From: Chryseobacterium phocaeense
Lineage (GTDB): Bacteria; Bacteroidota; Bacteroidia; Flavobacteriales; Weeksellaceae
Reading direction: 5' to 3'
Length of the DNA: 64,000 nucleotides
Assembly: GCF_900169075.1 (NCBI RefSeq)
Contig: NZ_LT827015.1
Coordinates: forward strand, 310,001-374,000
Numbering within the stretch: position 1 is the first letter of the stretch; every line of letters starts with the position of its first letter. The position numbers and the translations under genes were made by a program. Below the pieces are notes generated by a model that saw only the letters and a program-made list of their open reading frames with translations, had not been told where the DNA came from and did not search any database. This document shows, one piece after another, positions 1-7,931 of the stretch.

Positions 1-580
1 ATATTTCCTCCTTCGAAATCCACTTCCCAACAGTAGGAGCCACATAATTCCTCATCATTTCCAAAAGCTCATCAATATTTTCACTCACCAGAAGCATGTC
101 GCGATTCACTTGCTTTAAAAATCCCTTATCCACCATGGTCTGCACCAATTGTATCAAGTCATCATAAAATCCATCGATATTTAAAATCCCGATCGGTTTT
201 TTATGGAGTCCCAGCTGTGCCCAGGTGATCATCTCAAAAAACTCTTCCAGTGTTCCATAGCCGCCGGGAAGGACAATCACGCCTTCGCATAGATCATTCA
301 TCTTTGTTTTTCTTTCGTGCATGGTTTCTACGATGACGAGCTCAGTAAGGTTTTTGTGGGCAATTTCTTTGGACTGCAGGAAATGGGGAAGTACGCCAAT
401 AACTTTTCCGTTTTCTTGTAAAGCACCGTCCGCTACAGCACCCATTAAGCCTACGTCTGCACCGCCATAGATAAGCCGAATATTTTGTTTTGCTAAAGTC
501 TGTCCAAGTAAGATTGCCTGCTCTTTATAAATGTCATCTGACCCGAAACTGGAACCGCAGAATACTGTGATACTTTTCAT
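1..580 (-). CDS. LOG family protein (TIGR00730-like), 3' end cut by window edge
   Basis: The reading frame starts at the ATG complementary to 578-580 and stays open to base 2, giving 193 codons with no stop, so the C-terminus lies outside the window. The N-terminus (MKSITVFCGSSFGSDD) is the Rossmann start typical of LOG/'lysine decarboxylase-like' proteins. The family signature PGGYGTLEEFFE is present around residues 105-116, and the GGADVGLMGAVADGAL segment lies near residues 40-54. Characterised family members are cytokinin riboside 5'-monophosphate phosphoribohydrolases or general nucleotide 5'-monophosphate nucleosidases; the exact substrate cannot be told here. It is cytoplasmic, with no signal peptide. 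It reads away from the pepD gene's neighbourhood as a separate unit. Confidence 0.88.
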   Translation of the reverse strand, partial: MKSITVFCGSSFGSDDIYKEQAILLGQTLAKQNIRLIYGGADVGLMGAVADGALQENGKVIGVLPHFLQSKEIAHKNLTELVIVETMHERKTKMNDLCEGVIVLPGGYGTLEEFFEMITWAQLGLHKKPIGILNIDGFYDDLIQLVQTMVDKGFLKQVNRDMLLVSENIDELLEMMRNYVAPTVGKWISKEEI

Positions 581-657
581 TGTTTTTAATCTTGTTAAAT
601 AATTTTTGAACCGTTAATATCTCATTGATCTTAATGGTTTGAAATTGTTCAAATTAA

Positions 658-687
658 AATATCCAAAATCATACGACTTTGGATATT
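658..687 (-). terminator. Probable terminator of pepD
   Basis: A perfect 10-bp inverted repeat (AATATCCAAA / TTTGGATATT) with a 10-base loop sits about 20 bases past the pepD stop on the minus strand. It is followed by a short T-rich tract in that direction. Confidence 0.6.
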
Positions 688-708
688 CAATATAGTAATA
701 TTATTCTC

Positions 709-2151
709 TTATTTTAAAGGGATATTCGCTAAAATTTCCTTAGTAAAGCTCCAGAACTTCTGTGCAGAAGGAATATTAGCTCTCTCATCCGGAGAGTGCG
801 CCCCTCTGATGGTAGGTCCGAAACTTACCATTTCCATTTCAGGATAATTGGCTCCGATGATACCGCATTCCAGTCCCGCATGACAGGCAACTACATGAGG
901 TTTTTCCCCGAACTTTTCGGTATAGATTTTTTCCATCAGCTGAACAATTTCAGAACCCGGTTTAGGCTTCCAGCCAGGATAAGAACCACTGAATTCCACC
1001 TTCATTCCGGCTAATTCCGCAACGGATTTAAGCTGTTCTGCCACCGAATATTTAGATGAATCTACAGAGGATCTCGTAAGGTTTAAAATCTTAAGTTCAC
1101 CTCCTTTTAACTCCACTCTTGCCACATTATTGGAAGCTTCCACGAGGTCTTTCACATCAGGGCTCATTCTGTAAACCCCATTGTGAAGAGACTTTAAGGT
1201 AAGGATGATTTTCTTTGAATCTTCTTCAGAAATGGCTTTATCCGAAGTAGTAGAATTCTCGATATTAATGTGCAAACCAGGTTCGACAGATGCAAACTCT
1301 TCCAGGATTTCCTTTTTCAGAACTGTAGCTTCTTCAATGAATTCCTGAGCATTTCTCACAGAAATAAGCGCAACCCCTTCTCTAGGAATAGCATTTCTCA
1401 ACCCGCCGCTGTCAATAGAGATCAGCTGAACATTCTCCTTGGCCAAACCATTATAAAGAAGTCTTCCCAGAATAATATTGGAGTTTCCAAAACCCTTGTG
1501 GATATCCATTCCTGAATGTCCTCCCTGAAGTCCTTTTACTTCAATTCTTACAATCTGTCCCTTCGCAGCTTCTTTTTCATAAGTCTGAGTAATGGTAACA
1601 TCTACACCGCCTGCACAGCCTATGTCAATCTCATCATCCTCTTCCGTATCAAGGTTTAAAAGAATCTCACCGGTCAACTGTCCCGGTTTTAAGCCTAAAG
1701 CACCCGTCATTCCCGTTTCTTCATCTATTGTGAAAAGTGCTTCAATAGCCGGATGCGGAATATCCGAACTTTCAAGGATAGACATGATCGTAGCAACTCC
1801 CAAGCCGTTATCAGCTCCTAAAGTTGTTCCCTTTGCCTTTACCCAGTCACCGTCAATCTCCATTTTGATTCCTTCTGTGTCAAAATCAAAATTCACATCA
1901 TTGTTCTTCTGGCACACCATATCCAGGTGTGACTGAAGTACAACAGATTTACGGTTTTCCATGCCCGGAGTTGCCGGTTTTTTAATGATCACATTTCCTA
2001 CTTCATCTACCGTAGTTTCCAGTCCTAGGTTTTCACCAAATTCTTTGATGAAAGCAATGACTCTTTCTTCTTTTTTAGAGGGTCTTGGAACCGCATTCAG
2101 CCTGGAGAAATTTTTCCAGATAATCTGCGGTTCTATATTAGATAATTCCAT
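709..2151 (-). CDS. pepD: Aminoacyl-histidine dipeptidase (peptidase D, M20 family)
   Basis: This 480-residue cytoplasmic zinc dipeptidase of the M20/PepD family hydrolyses Xaa-His and related dipeptides; full length matches the family. Metal-site motifs are all visible: SHLDMV (H75, D77), GADNGLGVA (D114, bridging ligand), DEETGMTGA (E144 catalytic, E145 ligand), LNLDTEED (D168) and the late HAGLECG histidine. The lid domain carries GGHSGMDIHKG. The start chosen is the first ATG; a TAATTTTG -7 box lies just upstream on the minus strand (2168-2175) without a good -33 partner. It is monocistronic, with a hairpin terminator behind it. Confidence 0.95.
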   Translation of the reverse strand: MELSNIEPQIIWKNFSRLNAVPRPSKKEERVIAFIKEFGENLGLETTVDEVGNVIIKKPATPGMENRKSVVLQSHLDMVCQKNNDVNFDFDTEGIKMEIDGDWVKAKGTTLGADNGLGVATIMSILESSDIPHPAIEALFTIDEETGMTGALGLKPGQLTGEILLNLDTEEDDEIDIGCAGGVDVTITQTYEKEAAKGQIVRIEVKGLQGGHSGMDIHKGFGNSNIILGRLLYNGLAKENVQLISIDSGGLRNAIPREGVALISVRNAQEFIEEATVLKKEILEEFASVEPGLHINIENSTTSDKAISEEDSKKIILTLKSLHNGVYRMSPDVKDLVEASNNVARVELKGGELKILNLTRSSVDSSKYSVAEQLKSVAELAGMKVEFSGSYPGWKPKPGSEIVQLMEKIYTEKFGEKPHVVACHAGLECGIIGANYPEMEMVSFGPTIRGAHSPDERANIPSAQKFWSFTKEILANIPLK

Positions 2152-2210
2152 GAAATTTTATTTTTATCAAAATTACGAAAATTAAAGGGGTTCAGTGAAT
2201 TTATTGGGAT

Positions 2211-2338
2211 CAAAAAGGCGAAGAAAGCGAAGAAAGCAAAAAAGTAAAGAAGGCAAAAAGGTAAAAGGGCGAATAGGCTAATTTGCTTATCAGCCTTCTT
2301 TGCTTTCTTTGCCCTTTTACCTTTTCGCCCCCCTTCGG
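2211..2338. repeat. Purine/pyrimidine-skewed imperfect inverted repeat
   Basis: The left arm (about 2211-2282) is almost pure purine, built from AAGAAAGC, AAGGTAAAAGGGCGAA and similar units. The right arm (about 2283-2338) is its pyrimidine-rich counterpart (TTCTTTGCTTTCTTTGCCC...). The reverse complement of the right arm aligns to the left arm with small gaps, so a long imperfect hairpin is possible between the convergent ends of the pepD promoter region and the lipoprotein gene. Confidence 0.6.
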
Positions 2339-2339
2339 C

Positions 2340-2831
2340 TTAGCAGCCGCATTCTCCGTAAATAGACATTGTTTCTACAGTACCGTCCGGTTTTTCAATC
2401 GTTAGGGTACCTTCGAATAATAAAGCTTCTTCGTTTTTTATTTTCTTGCCTTTTACAGAGATCTTGTATTGATCGCTTTCAATTTCTTTGGTCAGCTCTT
2501 CATCCACTTCCATATCACTTGAGGAAATAAGATTCATGGCGAGTCTCTTTCCATCGAGCTTCATGTAGGCGGTTTTCCCTGCATCATCTGCATAGATGTA
2601 TTTTTCAGCCTCGAAATCTGCTTTATTTCTGGCAAAATAGCATGAACATTCCTTGATTTCTTTGGGAAAAGGCATAACGTCTACCATTACTTTTCCTGAT
2701 GCCGGCTGTATTGCTGCGGAATCCTTAACCTGGTTTGAGGAATCTGCCGGAGCTGAACTTTGAACCGTTTCTTTATCTTTTTTACATGCGGTTAAAAGAA
2801 ACGCAGAGAAGAAAATGATTAAATATTTCAT
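2340..2831 (-). CDS. Hypothetical lipoprotein
   Basis: This 163-residue protein is of unknown function. The N-terminus (MKYLIIFFSAFLLTAC, lipobox LTAC with Cys16) is a lipoprotein signal peptide, followed by a charged, Ser/Pro/Ala-rich linker (residues 17-45) and a compact domain of about 115 residues ending in ECGC. Four cysteines in the mature domain (CSC near residue 63, CGC at the end) could form disulfides, consistent with a periplasmic or outer-membrane location. It lies 17 bases downstream of the LURP-one-like gene on the same strand, so the two may be co-transcribed. I recognise no catalytic motif. Confidence 0.8.
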   Translation of the reverse strand: MKYLIIFFSAFLLTACKKDKETVQSSAPADSSNQVKDSAAIQPASGKVMVDVMPFPKEIKECSCYFARNKADFEAEKYIYADDAGKTAYMKLDGKRLAMNLISSSDMEVDEELTKEIESDQYKISVKGKKIKNEEALLFEGTLTIEKPDGTVETMSIYGECGC

Positions 2832-2848
2832 TGTGGTGGTTTTTATTT

Positions 2849-3454
2849 TTAGCCTCTGGCTCTTTCCAGAAGAACCATCATCAGTAAGGATAAGATTACT
2901 AAGCTTTCGTCTTCATCATCAATATCAATCATCCTGTCCAGCTGGAACCTTCTTCCGAAGAATGACGGCATTTTTTTTAGTTTAAAATATTCCTTTCCGT
3001 CTGTACCTCTTACCGTATAGGCCGGGTTAAGAAAGTATCCTGTAAACATCCCTATAAGTGGAATTTCACTGACCAGTCCATCAAAGAATTTTGTCCATCC
3101 ATTATCTTCCGTAACAGTGAATTTAGGTTGGTCACCGGAGTCCAGAATATCATAGGTAGATTTCCATAATGAGCGCATTCCTTTTCTGGCCAGTCTTCCG
3201 TAGTTTTTGTTATCAGTAAGATCATTTAAAGAATAAGATGCATTGAAGTCAATCCACTGGTTGGCTCTGATCCTGAAAAGCTCCTTAGATTTACTTTCGT
3301 CATTGAAAACAATAACATCTTCCTTCAGTTTGAACATTTTCTGACGTACGTACGCTACATAGTTGCCGTTTCGGTCAGTAATATTGAAATCACTGGATAA
3401 CGTTGAAATTTTAAATTTGAAATCCAGCGGATAGTTTAAATTTTTAAGAACCAT
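2849..3454 (-). CDS. LURP-one-related / scramblase-like (Tubby C-terminal-like) protein
   Basis: The 201-residue protein has the repeating beta pattern of the LURP-one-related (LOR)/Tubby-C superfamily: FKISTLSSDFNITDRNG, NYVAYVRQKMFKLKEDVIVF, then a second set with YDILDSGDQPKFTVTED. Family members are small single-domain beta-barrels with a central helix; their function in bacteria is unknown. The end is hydrophobic (LVILSLLMMVLLERARG), which may be the buried helix of the fold. There is no signal peptide. A TATCTTTG -7-like box at 3484-3491 lies about 30 bases before the start. It probably heads a two-gene unit with the lipoprotein gene. Confidence 0.72.
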   Translation of the reverse strand: MVLKNLNYPLDFKFKISTLSSDFNITDRNGNYVAYVRQKMFKLKEDVIVFNDESKSKELFRIRANQWIDFNASYSLNDLTDNKNYGRLARKGMRSLWKSTYDILDSGDQPKFTVTEDNGWTKFFDGLVSEIPLIGMFTGYFLNPAYTVRGTDGKEYFKLKKMPSFFGRRFQLDRMIDIDDEDESLVILSLLMMVLLERARG

Positions 3455-3499
3455 TATGAGTCTGTTTTTTTCATATTAGAACCCAAAGATAGGGGTTTT

Positions 3500-3827
3500 T
3501 GAGGAACTGCGAAGTAAGAGTCAAGAGTAAGGCTCAGGAGCCAGGATTTTAGAATAGAGATATCAGATATTAGATATCAGATTTCAGATTTCAGACATCA
3601 GGCTGGTGGCTTCGGGAGCTTCAGCCTCCAGATATTTGTCATTAGTTCAATATTTCCGGCTTCACACCAGTCTACACTCTAAAACACTCAAACTCTATGA
3701 CCCATAAATTCCGAAACCCATCACTTATAATTTATAACTCATAACCAAACTTACTCTCTAACTCTATAACCCTCAAACTCTGAAACTCTCAGACGCAAAA
3801 ACCCGATCAATTCTCAACAATATTCAC
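3500..3827. repeat. Gene-free stretch of degenerate short AT-rich repeats
   Basis: There is no credible coding sequence between the LURP-one-like gene and recR. The stretch holds tandem-like units such as TCAGATATCAGATTTCAGATTTCAG (3560-3600, imperfect) and TAACTC/AAACTC-rich units (3670-3795). The second part resembles, in reverse complement, the stretch at about 57700-57790. Confidence 0.55.
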
Positions 3828-3835
3828 TATTTTTG
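3828..3835 (+). promoter_or_regulatory. -7 box of recR, implying a leaderless or near-leaderless mRNA
   Basis: TATTTTTG fits the Bacteroidota -7 consensus TAnnTTTG exactly and ends only five bases before the recR ATG at 3841. With the usual start site a few bases after the box, the transcript would begin at or beside the start codon. The -33 region is weak. Confidence 0.5.
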
Positions 3836-3840
3836 TACTT

Positions 3841-4452
3841 ATGGATTATCCTAGTAAAGTTTTATCAAAAGCTGTAGATGAAATTTCAGGGCTGCCCGGA
3901 ATTGGGAGAAAAACAGCTTTGAGACTGGCATTACATCTGTTAAAACAACCCAGCTCCAGGGCCGTTAGTCTTGGAAACTCAGTGATCAACCTTGTCAACG
4001 AAATAAAATACTGCAAAGAATGTCACAATTTTTCAGATTTTGATGTCTGTGAGATCTGCAGTAATGAAAAAAGAAATGATGAGCTGATCTGCATTGTAGA
4101 AGATGTACGTGATGTGATCGCCATTGAGAACACCGGGAAATTTACCGGGAAATATCTCATCCTGGGCGGGAAAATATCACCTATGGAAGGCGTTGGTCCC
4201 AATCAGCTGAATATTCCCAGCATTGAAAGAAAGGTCAATGAAGGCAGGGTGAAAGAATTTATTTTTGCACTCAGTGCTACTATGGAAGGGGATACCACGG
4301 CCTACTATATTTATAAAAAATTCAAAAACTTCCATGTGAATTTTTCCAGTATTGCGCGCGGGATTTCCGTAGGTGATGAGCTGGAATACGCAGACGAAGT
4401 ATCTTTAGGAAGATCCATCATCAACAGATTACCTTACAACGAAAAGGATTAG
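3841..4452 (+). CDS. recR: Recombination mediator protein RecR
   Basis: At 203 residues this is the normal length for RecR, which acts with RecF/RecO to load RecA on gapped DNA. The order of domains is standard: helix-hairpin-helix (GLPGIGRKTALRLALHLL, residues 18-35), a four-cysteine zinc finger (CKECHNF...CEICSN, about residues 57-74), a Toprim domain (LICIVEDVRDVIAIENTG, then LGGKISPMEGVGP) and the C-terminal wing. The glycosyltransferase gene starts two bases after the stop, so the pair is probably translated together. An exact -7 box lies directly before the start codon. Confidence 0.97.
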   Translation: MDYPSKVLSKAVDEISGLPGIGRKTALRLALHLLKQPSSRAVSLGNSVINLVNEIKYCKECHNFSDFDVCEICSNEKRNDELICIVEDVRDVIAIENTGKFTGKYLILGGKISPMEGVGPNQLNIPSIERKVNEGRVKEFIFALSATMEGDTTAYYIYKKFKNFHVNFSSIARGISVGDELEYADEVSLGRSIINRLPYNEKD

Positions 4453-4454
4453 AC

Positions 4455-5288
4455 ATGAAATTGTCGATAATTATTGTTAATTATAATGTGACCGGGCTGC
4501 TGAGAAACTGCCTTCAATCTATCCGGAAATATACCGAAGGGGAAAATTATGAAGTGATTGTCATTGATAATGCCTCTACGGATGCTTCCTGGAGCGATCT
4601 TATTCCTGAGTTTCCAACCGTACACTTTATCTCTTCAGAACTTAACGGAGGCTTTGCCGTTGCCAATAATAAAGCGATTAAAACTGCAAACGGAGACTAT
4701 GTTCTGCTTTTAAACCCTGATACGGAGCTGGAAGGCTTTTATATGAAAGACCTCCTTGATTTTGCAGATTCAAAACCGGATTTCGGATGCCTTGGGGTGA
4801 GAATGCATGACGCGGAAGGAAATTTTCTTCCGGAAAGCAAACGTTCTGTTCCTGATATGTTCAATTCTTTTGAGAAGCTGTTTACGAATTTTAAAAGAAG
4901 CGGTTCCAAATCGTACTACAGAAGTGATATTGATGAAACTGAAATTGCAGAAGTAGAGGTGGTGACCGGAGCCTTCCTGTTGATCAAAAGAGATGTCTAT
5001 AATAAAATAGGGGGCCTTGATGAAACCTATTTTATGTACGGAGAAGATATTGATCTTTGTTATACACTGCTGAGAAACGGATATAAAAACTATTATTACG
5101 GAAACGCTTCACTTCTTCACCATAAAGGCGAAAGTACGGTTAAAGATGAGGTGTATCTTGAGAGGTTTTACGGAGCGATGCAGATCTTTATAGATAAGTA
5201 TTATAAGGAATCCAAACCCATGCAATATTCATTTTTGAAAGCAGGGCTGAAGCTTCGCCACAAGATTGAAAAGATCAAACTAAAATAA
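4455..5288 (+). CDS. Glycosyltransferase family 2 (rhamnosyltransferase-like)
   Basis: This 277-residue GT-A fold enzyme has LSIIIVNYNVTGLL at the nucleotide-binding start, VIVIDNASTD, the metal-binding LLLNPDTELEG, and a late GEDIDLCYTLLRNGY segment supplying the probable catalytic base region. No membrane segment is present, so it acts at the cytoplasmic face, adding a sugar to an extracellular polysaccharide, LPS or glycoprotein precursor; donor and acceptor are unknown. It is coupled to recR (2-base gap) and followed by a strong hairpin. Its position next to recR is probably a transcriptional convenience rather than a functional link. Confidence 0.9.
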   Translation: MKLSIIIVNYNVTGLLRNCLQSIRKYTEGENYEVIVIDNASTDASWSDLIPEFPTVHFISSELNGGFAVANNKAIKTANGDYVLLLNPDTELEGFYMKDLLDFADSKPDFGCLGVRMHDAEGNFLPESKRSVPDMFNSFEKLFTNFKRSGSKSYYRSDIDETEIAEVEVVTGAFLLIKRDVYNKIGGLDETYFMYGEDIDLCYTLLRNGYKNYYYGNASLLHHKGESTVKDEVYLERFYGAMQIFIDKYYKESKPMQYSFLKAGLKLRHKIEKIKLK

Positions 5289-5290
5289 AA

Positions 5291-5313
5291 AAGCAGTTCA
5301 ATTTGAACTGCTT
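5291..5313. terminator. Bidirectional terminator between the glycosyltransferase gene and secG
   Basis: AAGCAGTTC and GAACTGCTT form a 9-bp stem around a 5-base AT loop, with A-run on the left and T-run on the right. It sits between convergent genes and could stop both. Confidence 0.8.
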
Positions 5314-5339
5314 TTGCTTTATATAAGATGAATCTTGTA

Positions 5340-5699
5340 TTATTTTGCCGGAGCTACAGGTGTCTGTTGAGCCGGGGTAGTAGTAGAAGCTGCCGGAGTA
5401 GTTGTTTGCTTTGCAGGAGCTTCTTTTTTTACGGGTTGTTGCTGTTGTGGCGCTGCTGTTGTCGGCTTACCGGTGATCACAACACTTATCAGGATAAGAA
5501 CGATGATTACTGCGCCCAGAGTCCATGTTGCTTTTTCCATGAAATCATTGGTTCTCTGTACTCCGAACTGTGCAGAAGATGCACCTCCGAAAGTACTGGA
5601 AAGACCTCCTCCTTTGGGATTTTGAGCCATAACGATGATTACCAATAAGATGCTGGCAATCATAACAAGAACCATCAATAGTGTAAATATAGTATCCAT
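5340..5699 (-). CDS. secG: Preprotein translocase subunit SecG
   Basis: SecG is the small non-essential subunit of the SecYEG channel. Two membrane helices are visible (about residues 3-24 and 58-78) separated by the conserved cytoplasmic loop QNPKGGGLSSTFGG. The 119 residues are extended at the C-terminus by about 40 residues rich in Ala, Pro, Thr, Gln and Lys (from about residue 80), a low-complexity tail absent from short SecG proteins. A near-perfect promoter (5725-5755) lies upstream, so it is transcribed alone. Confidence 0.93.
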   Translation of the reverse strand: MDTIFTLLMVLVMIASILLVIIVMAQNPKGGGLSSTFGGASSAQFGVQRTNDFMEKATWTLGAVIIVLILISVVITGKPTTAAPQQQQPVKKEAPAKQTTTPAASTTTPAQQTPVAPAK

Positions 5700-5724
5700 T
5701 AATTCTGATATCTTTTTGAATGGG

Positions 5725-5755
5725 CAAATTTAATCTTTTTTTATCGAATGACAAA
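5725..5755 (-). promoter_or_regulatory. Promoter of secG
   Basis: On the minus strand TTTG (5755-5752), a 19-base spacer and TAAATTTG (5732-5725) match the Bacteroidota housekeeping promoter exactly. The secG ATG follows 25 bases after the -7 box. Confidence 0.75.
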
Positions 5756-5783
5756 GAAGATCATCGTAAATGTTATTAAAAAT

Positions 5784-5811
5784 AAAAACGGCAGCGTCAG
5801 CTGCCGTTTTT
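5784..5811 (-). terminator. Terminator of the M16 peptidase operon
   Basis: ACGGCAGC / GCTGCCGT make an 8-bp GC-rich stem with loop GTCA (5796-5799), flanked by A and T runs. It is about 20 bases past the stop of the second M16 gene. Confidence 0.85.
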
Positions 5812-5831
5812 TCTATAATGTAAAAGGATTC

Positions 5832-7877
5832 TTATTTAAAATCAGAATCTTTAGCCTGGTTCATTTCGTATGATTTTACAGTCATCGTCATGTCCATACC
5901 CATTTGGTTTACCGTGATGGTAAATGGCATTTTTACTCCGCTCACATCCTTATAATTGGAGAACGTGGTAGGAATAGTTACTTCCTGTCCCTGCATTTTT
6001 TCAGTTTTGGTTTCTCCTGTTTTAAGACCTGTAGCTACGCTGTAATAGTAAGTGATACCATCTCCTTTAACAGCATAAGAATCTTCACCACCGATTTTTT
6101 CAATGCCGGCTACCTTGTATTCTGAAGATTTTGCAAAGCCAAGTTCATCAAAAAGCTCTGTGTTTTTCTGCTGCTCAGCAATCTCTTCTGCTGCCATAGG
6201 AACTTTTTGTCCGGACTGCTCAGAGTATCCTGTTTTACCATCAAATACCTGCTTCTGAACCACCTGTCCCATAACAGTAACAATGTTTAATTCTTTTCCG
6301 CCTTGTGCTCTTACGGTTTTAAAATCAATATTCTGTCCCTGCATAGACATGGAAGCGTTCATCGTGTAGGAAGAAATCTTGGCAAGATTAGCCTTTCCTC
6401 CGATGGCGTTGATGTATTTATCAACAATAGAAGCTACAGTTACTGCAGCGTCCACTTTTTGTACCGTCGGTTTTGCTACCGGATTAGCCTCCTTGTCATA
6501 ATATTTTACAGGATATCCTAACTTTTCAAGTCCTTCAGAAATGTCAGAAGCTTTACCGGCGATAAAAATTCTGCTTTGGTTAGGAAGAATGTTCGCTTTT
6601 ACAGCATTCGAAATATCCGCAGCCGTTACCTTATCAATTGATTTCAGATAGTTGGTATAAAAATCAGAAGGTAAATCCTGAACTTTTTGGTTTAAAGCAA
6701 ATTTTGCGATGGTTTCCGGTTTTTCAAGGGACATGATGAAAGAACCTTTCAGTTTTGCTTTGGCATTGGCCAGTTCTTCAGGTTTTACCGTAGAAATAGC
6801 ATTCAGTTCATTCATGAATTCCTTAACAGCTTTGTCTGTCACCTCGTTTCTTACGCTGGCGTCAGCTGAGAAATCAGAAGAATATTTATCGGCATTGATG
6901 TTGGAATAGGCTCCGTATGTAAATCCGTTTTTCTCACGAAGATTCATGAAAAGTCTGGCTTCACCACCTCCCCCAAGGATGTAGTTGGCCATTACTGCTG
7001 CGAAGTAGTTCGGATCCTTCATCTTAAGGTTGTTCAGGTTGTTCACAGAAACCACAGACTGCACTGCAGAAGGAACATCAACCACGTTGATCTCTGTTTT
7101 CGCAAGATTGGAAGCCGGCTCCAGAGCAGTTACAGGTGTATTGGCTTTTTTCCAGCCGCTGAATGCTTTTTCAACCAAAGATTTAACCTGGTCAAATTTC
7201 ACATCACCAACAATTACCAGATAGGCATTATCAGGAGCGTAATATTTTTTGTATACATTTTGTACATCTGCTAATTGAATCTTGCTGATCGTAGCTTCTG
7301 TTTCAAATTCACCTCTGGAAGTATTCTTACCGTACATTAGTGCATTGGAAACTCTTGAAGCAATAGAAGACGCGTTTTTCTCATCTGCTTTTAATCCTTC
7401 CAGCGCTCTTTCTTTTGAGTTCTGGATTTCTTCAGCAGAGAATTTAGGATTGATAATGGCATCGGCCATCAGCCCCAGTACTTCAGGGAAATATTTCGAA
7501 AGGGAATTCGCAAAAGCACCGTTGGAAGAAAAGTTCAGGCTTGCTCCCAGATAATCTACTTTTTTGTTAAAATCCTCTTTGCTTAAGTTCGTGGTACCGT
7601 TTTCAAACTGTTCAGCCATGATAGAGCTTACTCCCGTTACATTTCCTTCAAGGAAAGGAGCTCTGTCCATAGAAAGTGTAGTGTTTACTCTTGGCAGTTT
7701 ATTGTTTTCCACCACCATTACCGTAAGGCCGTTGCTCAGCTGGAACGTTTTTGGTTTTGCAATGTTGATAGAAGGGGTAGGTCCCGGTTTCGGCATTGCG
7801 TTAAGGTCTGTTTTTTGTGCTGAAACCGTTCCTGCGAATAAAAACGCTGCAGCTATATATGTTAATTGCTTTTTCAT
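5832..7877 (-). CDS. Secreted M16-family peptidase homologue without the zinc motif, with C-terminal lipoprotein-sorting-like domain
   Basis: The 681-residue protein starts with a signal peptide (MKKQLTYIAAAFLFAGTVSAQ). Two M16 halves follow (about residues 35-450). The position where active M16 enzymes have HxxEH reads GVSSIMAEQFENGT, so the zinc site is lost; the second-half GGGGEARLFMNLREKNGFTYG segment is retained. Such subunits pair with an active partner and shape the substrate chamber. Residues about 460-681 form an additional beta-rich domain (INAIGGKANLAKISSYTM... to the end) resembling LolA/outer-membrane lipoprotein-sorting-type domains often appended in Bacteroidota. The active partner gene lies 54 bases upstream on the same strand, so they form an operon. 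Location is periplasmic. Confidence 0.88.
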   Translation of the reverse strand: MKKQLTYIAAAFLFAGTVSAQKTDLNAMPKPGPTPSINIAKPKTFQLSNGLTVMVVENNKLPRVNTTLSMDRAPFLEGNVTGVSSIMAEQFENGTTNLSKEDFNKKVDYLGASLNFSSNGAFANSLSKYFPEVLGLMADAIINPKFSAEEIQNSKERALEGLKADEKNASSIASRVSNALMYGKNTSRGEFETEATISKIQLADVQNVYKKYYAPDNAYLVIVGDVKFDQVKSLVEKAFSGWKKANTPVTALEPASNLAKTEINVVDVPSAVQSVVSVNNLNNLKMKDPNYFAAVMANYILGGGGEARLFMNLREKNGFTYGAYSNINADKYSSDFSADASVRNEVTDKAVKEFMNELNAISTVKPEELANAKAKLKGSFIMSLEKPETIAKFALNQKVQDLPSDFYTNYLKSIDKVTAADISNAVKANILPNQSRIFIAGKASDISEGLEKLGYPVKYYDKEANPVAKPTVQKVDAAVTVASIVDKYINAIGGKANLAKISSYTMNASMSMQGQNIDFKTVRAQGGKELNIVTVMGQVVQKQVFDGKTGYSEQSGQKVPMAAEEIAEQQKNTELFDELGFAKSSEYKVAGIEKIGGEDSYAVKGDGITYYYSVATGLKTGETKTEKMQGQEVTIPTTFSNYKDVSGVKMPFTITVNQMGMDMTMTVKSYEMNQAKDSDFK

Positions 7878-7931
7878 TTGTAAAAATTTAATTTTTAATA
7901 ATCATATTTTAAACCTGAAAGTTTTAAATGA

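Noticed and set aside
796-2185. Several plus-strand open frames opposite pepD (72-114 residues)
   Set aside because: They are antisense to a well-conserved gene with complete catalytic motifs; no family resemblance or start signals.
2211-2338. CRISPR array or coding tandem repeat
   Set aside because: Repeats are simple purine words without constant length or unique spacers.
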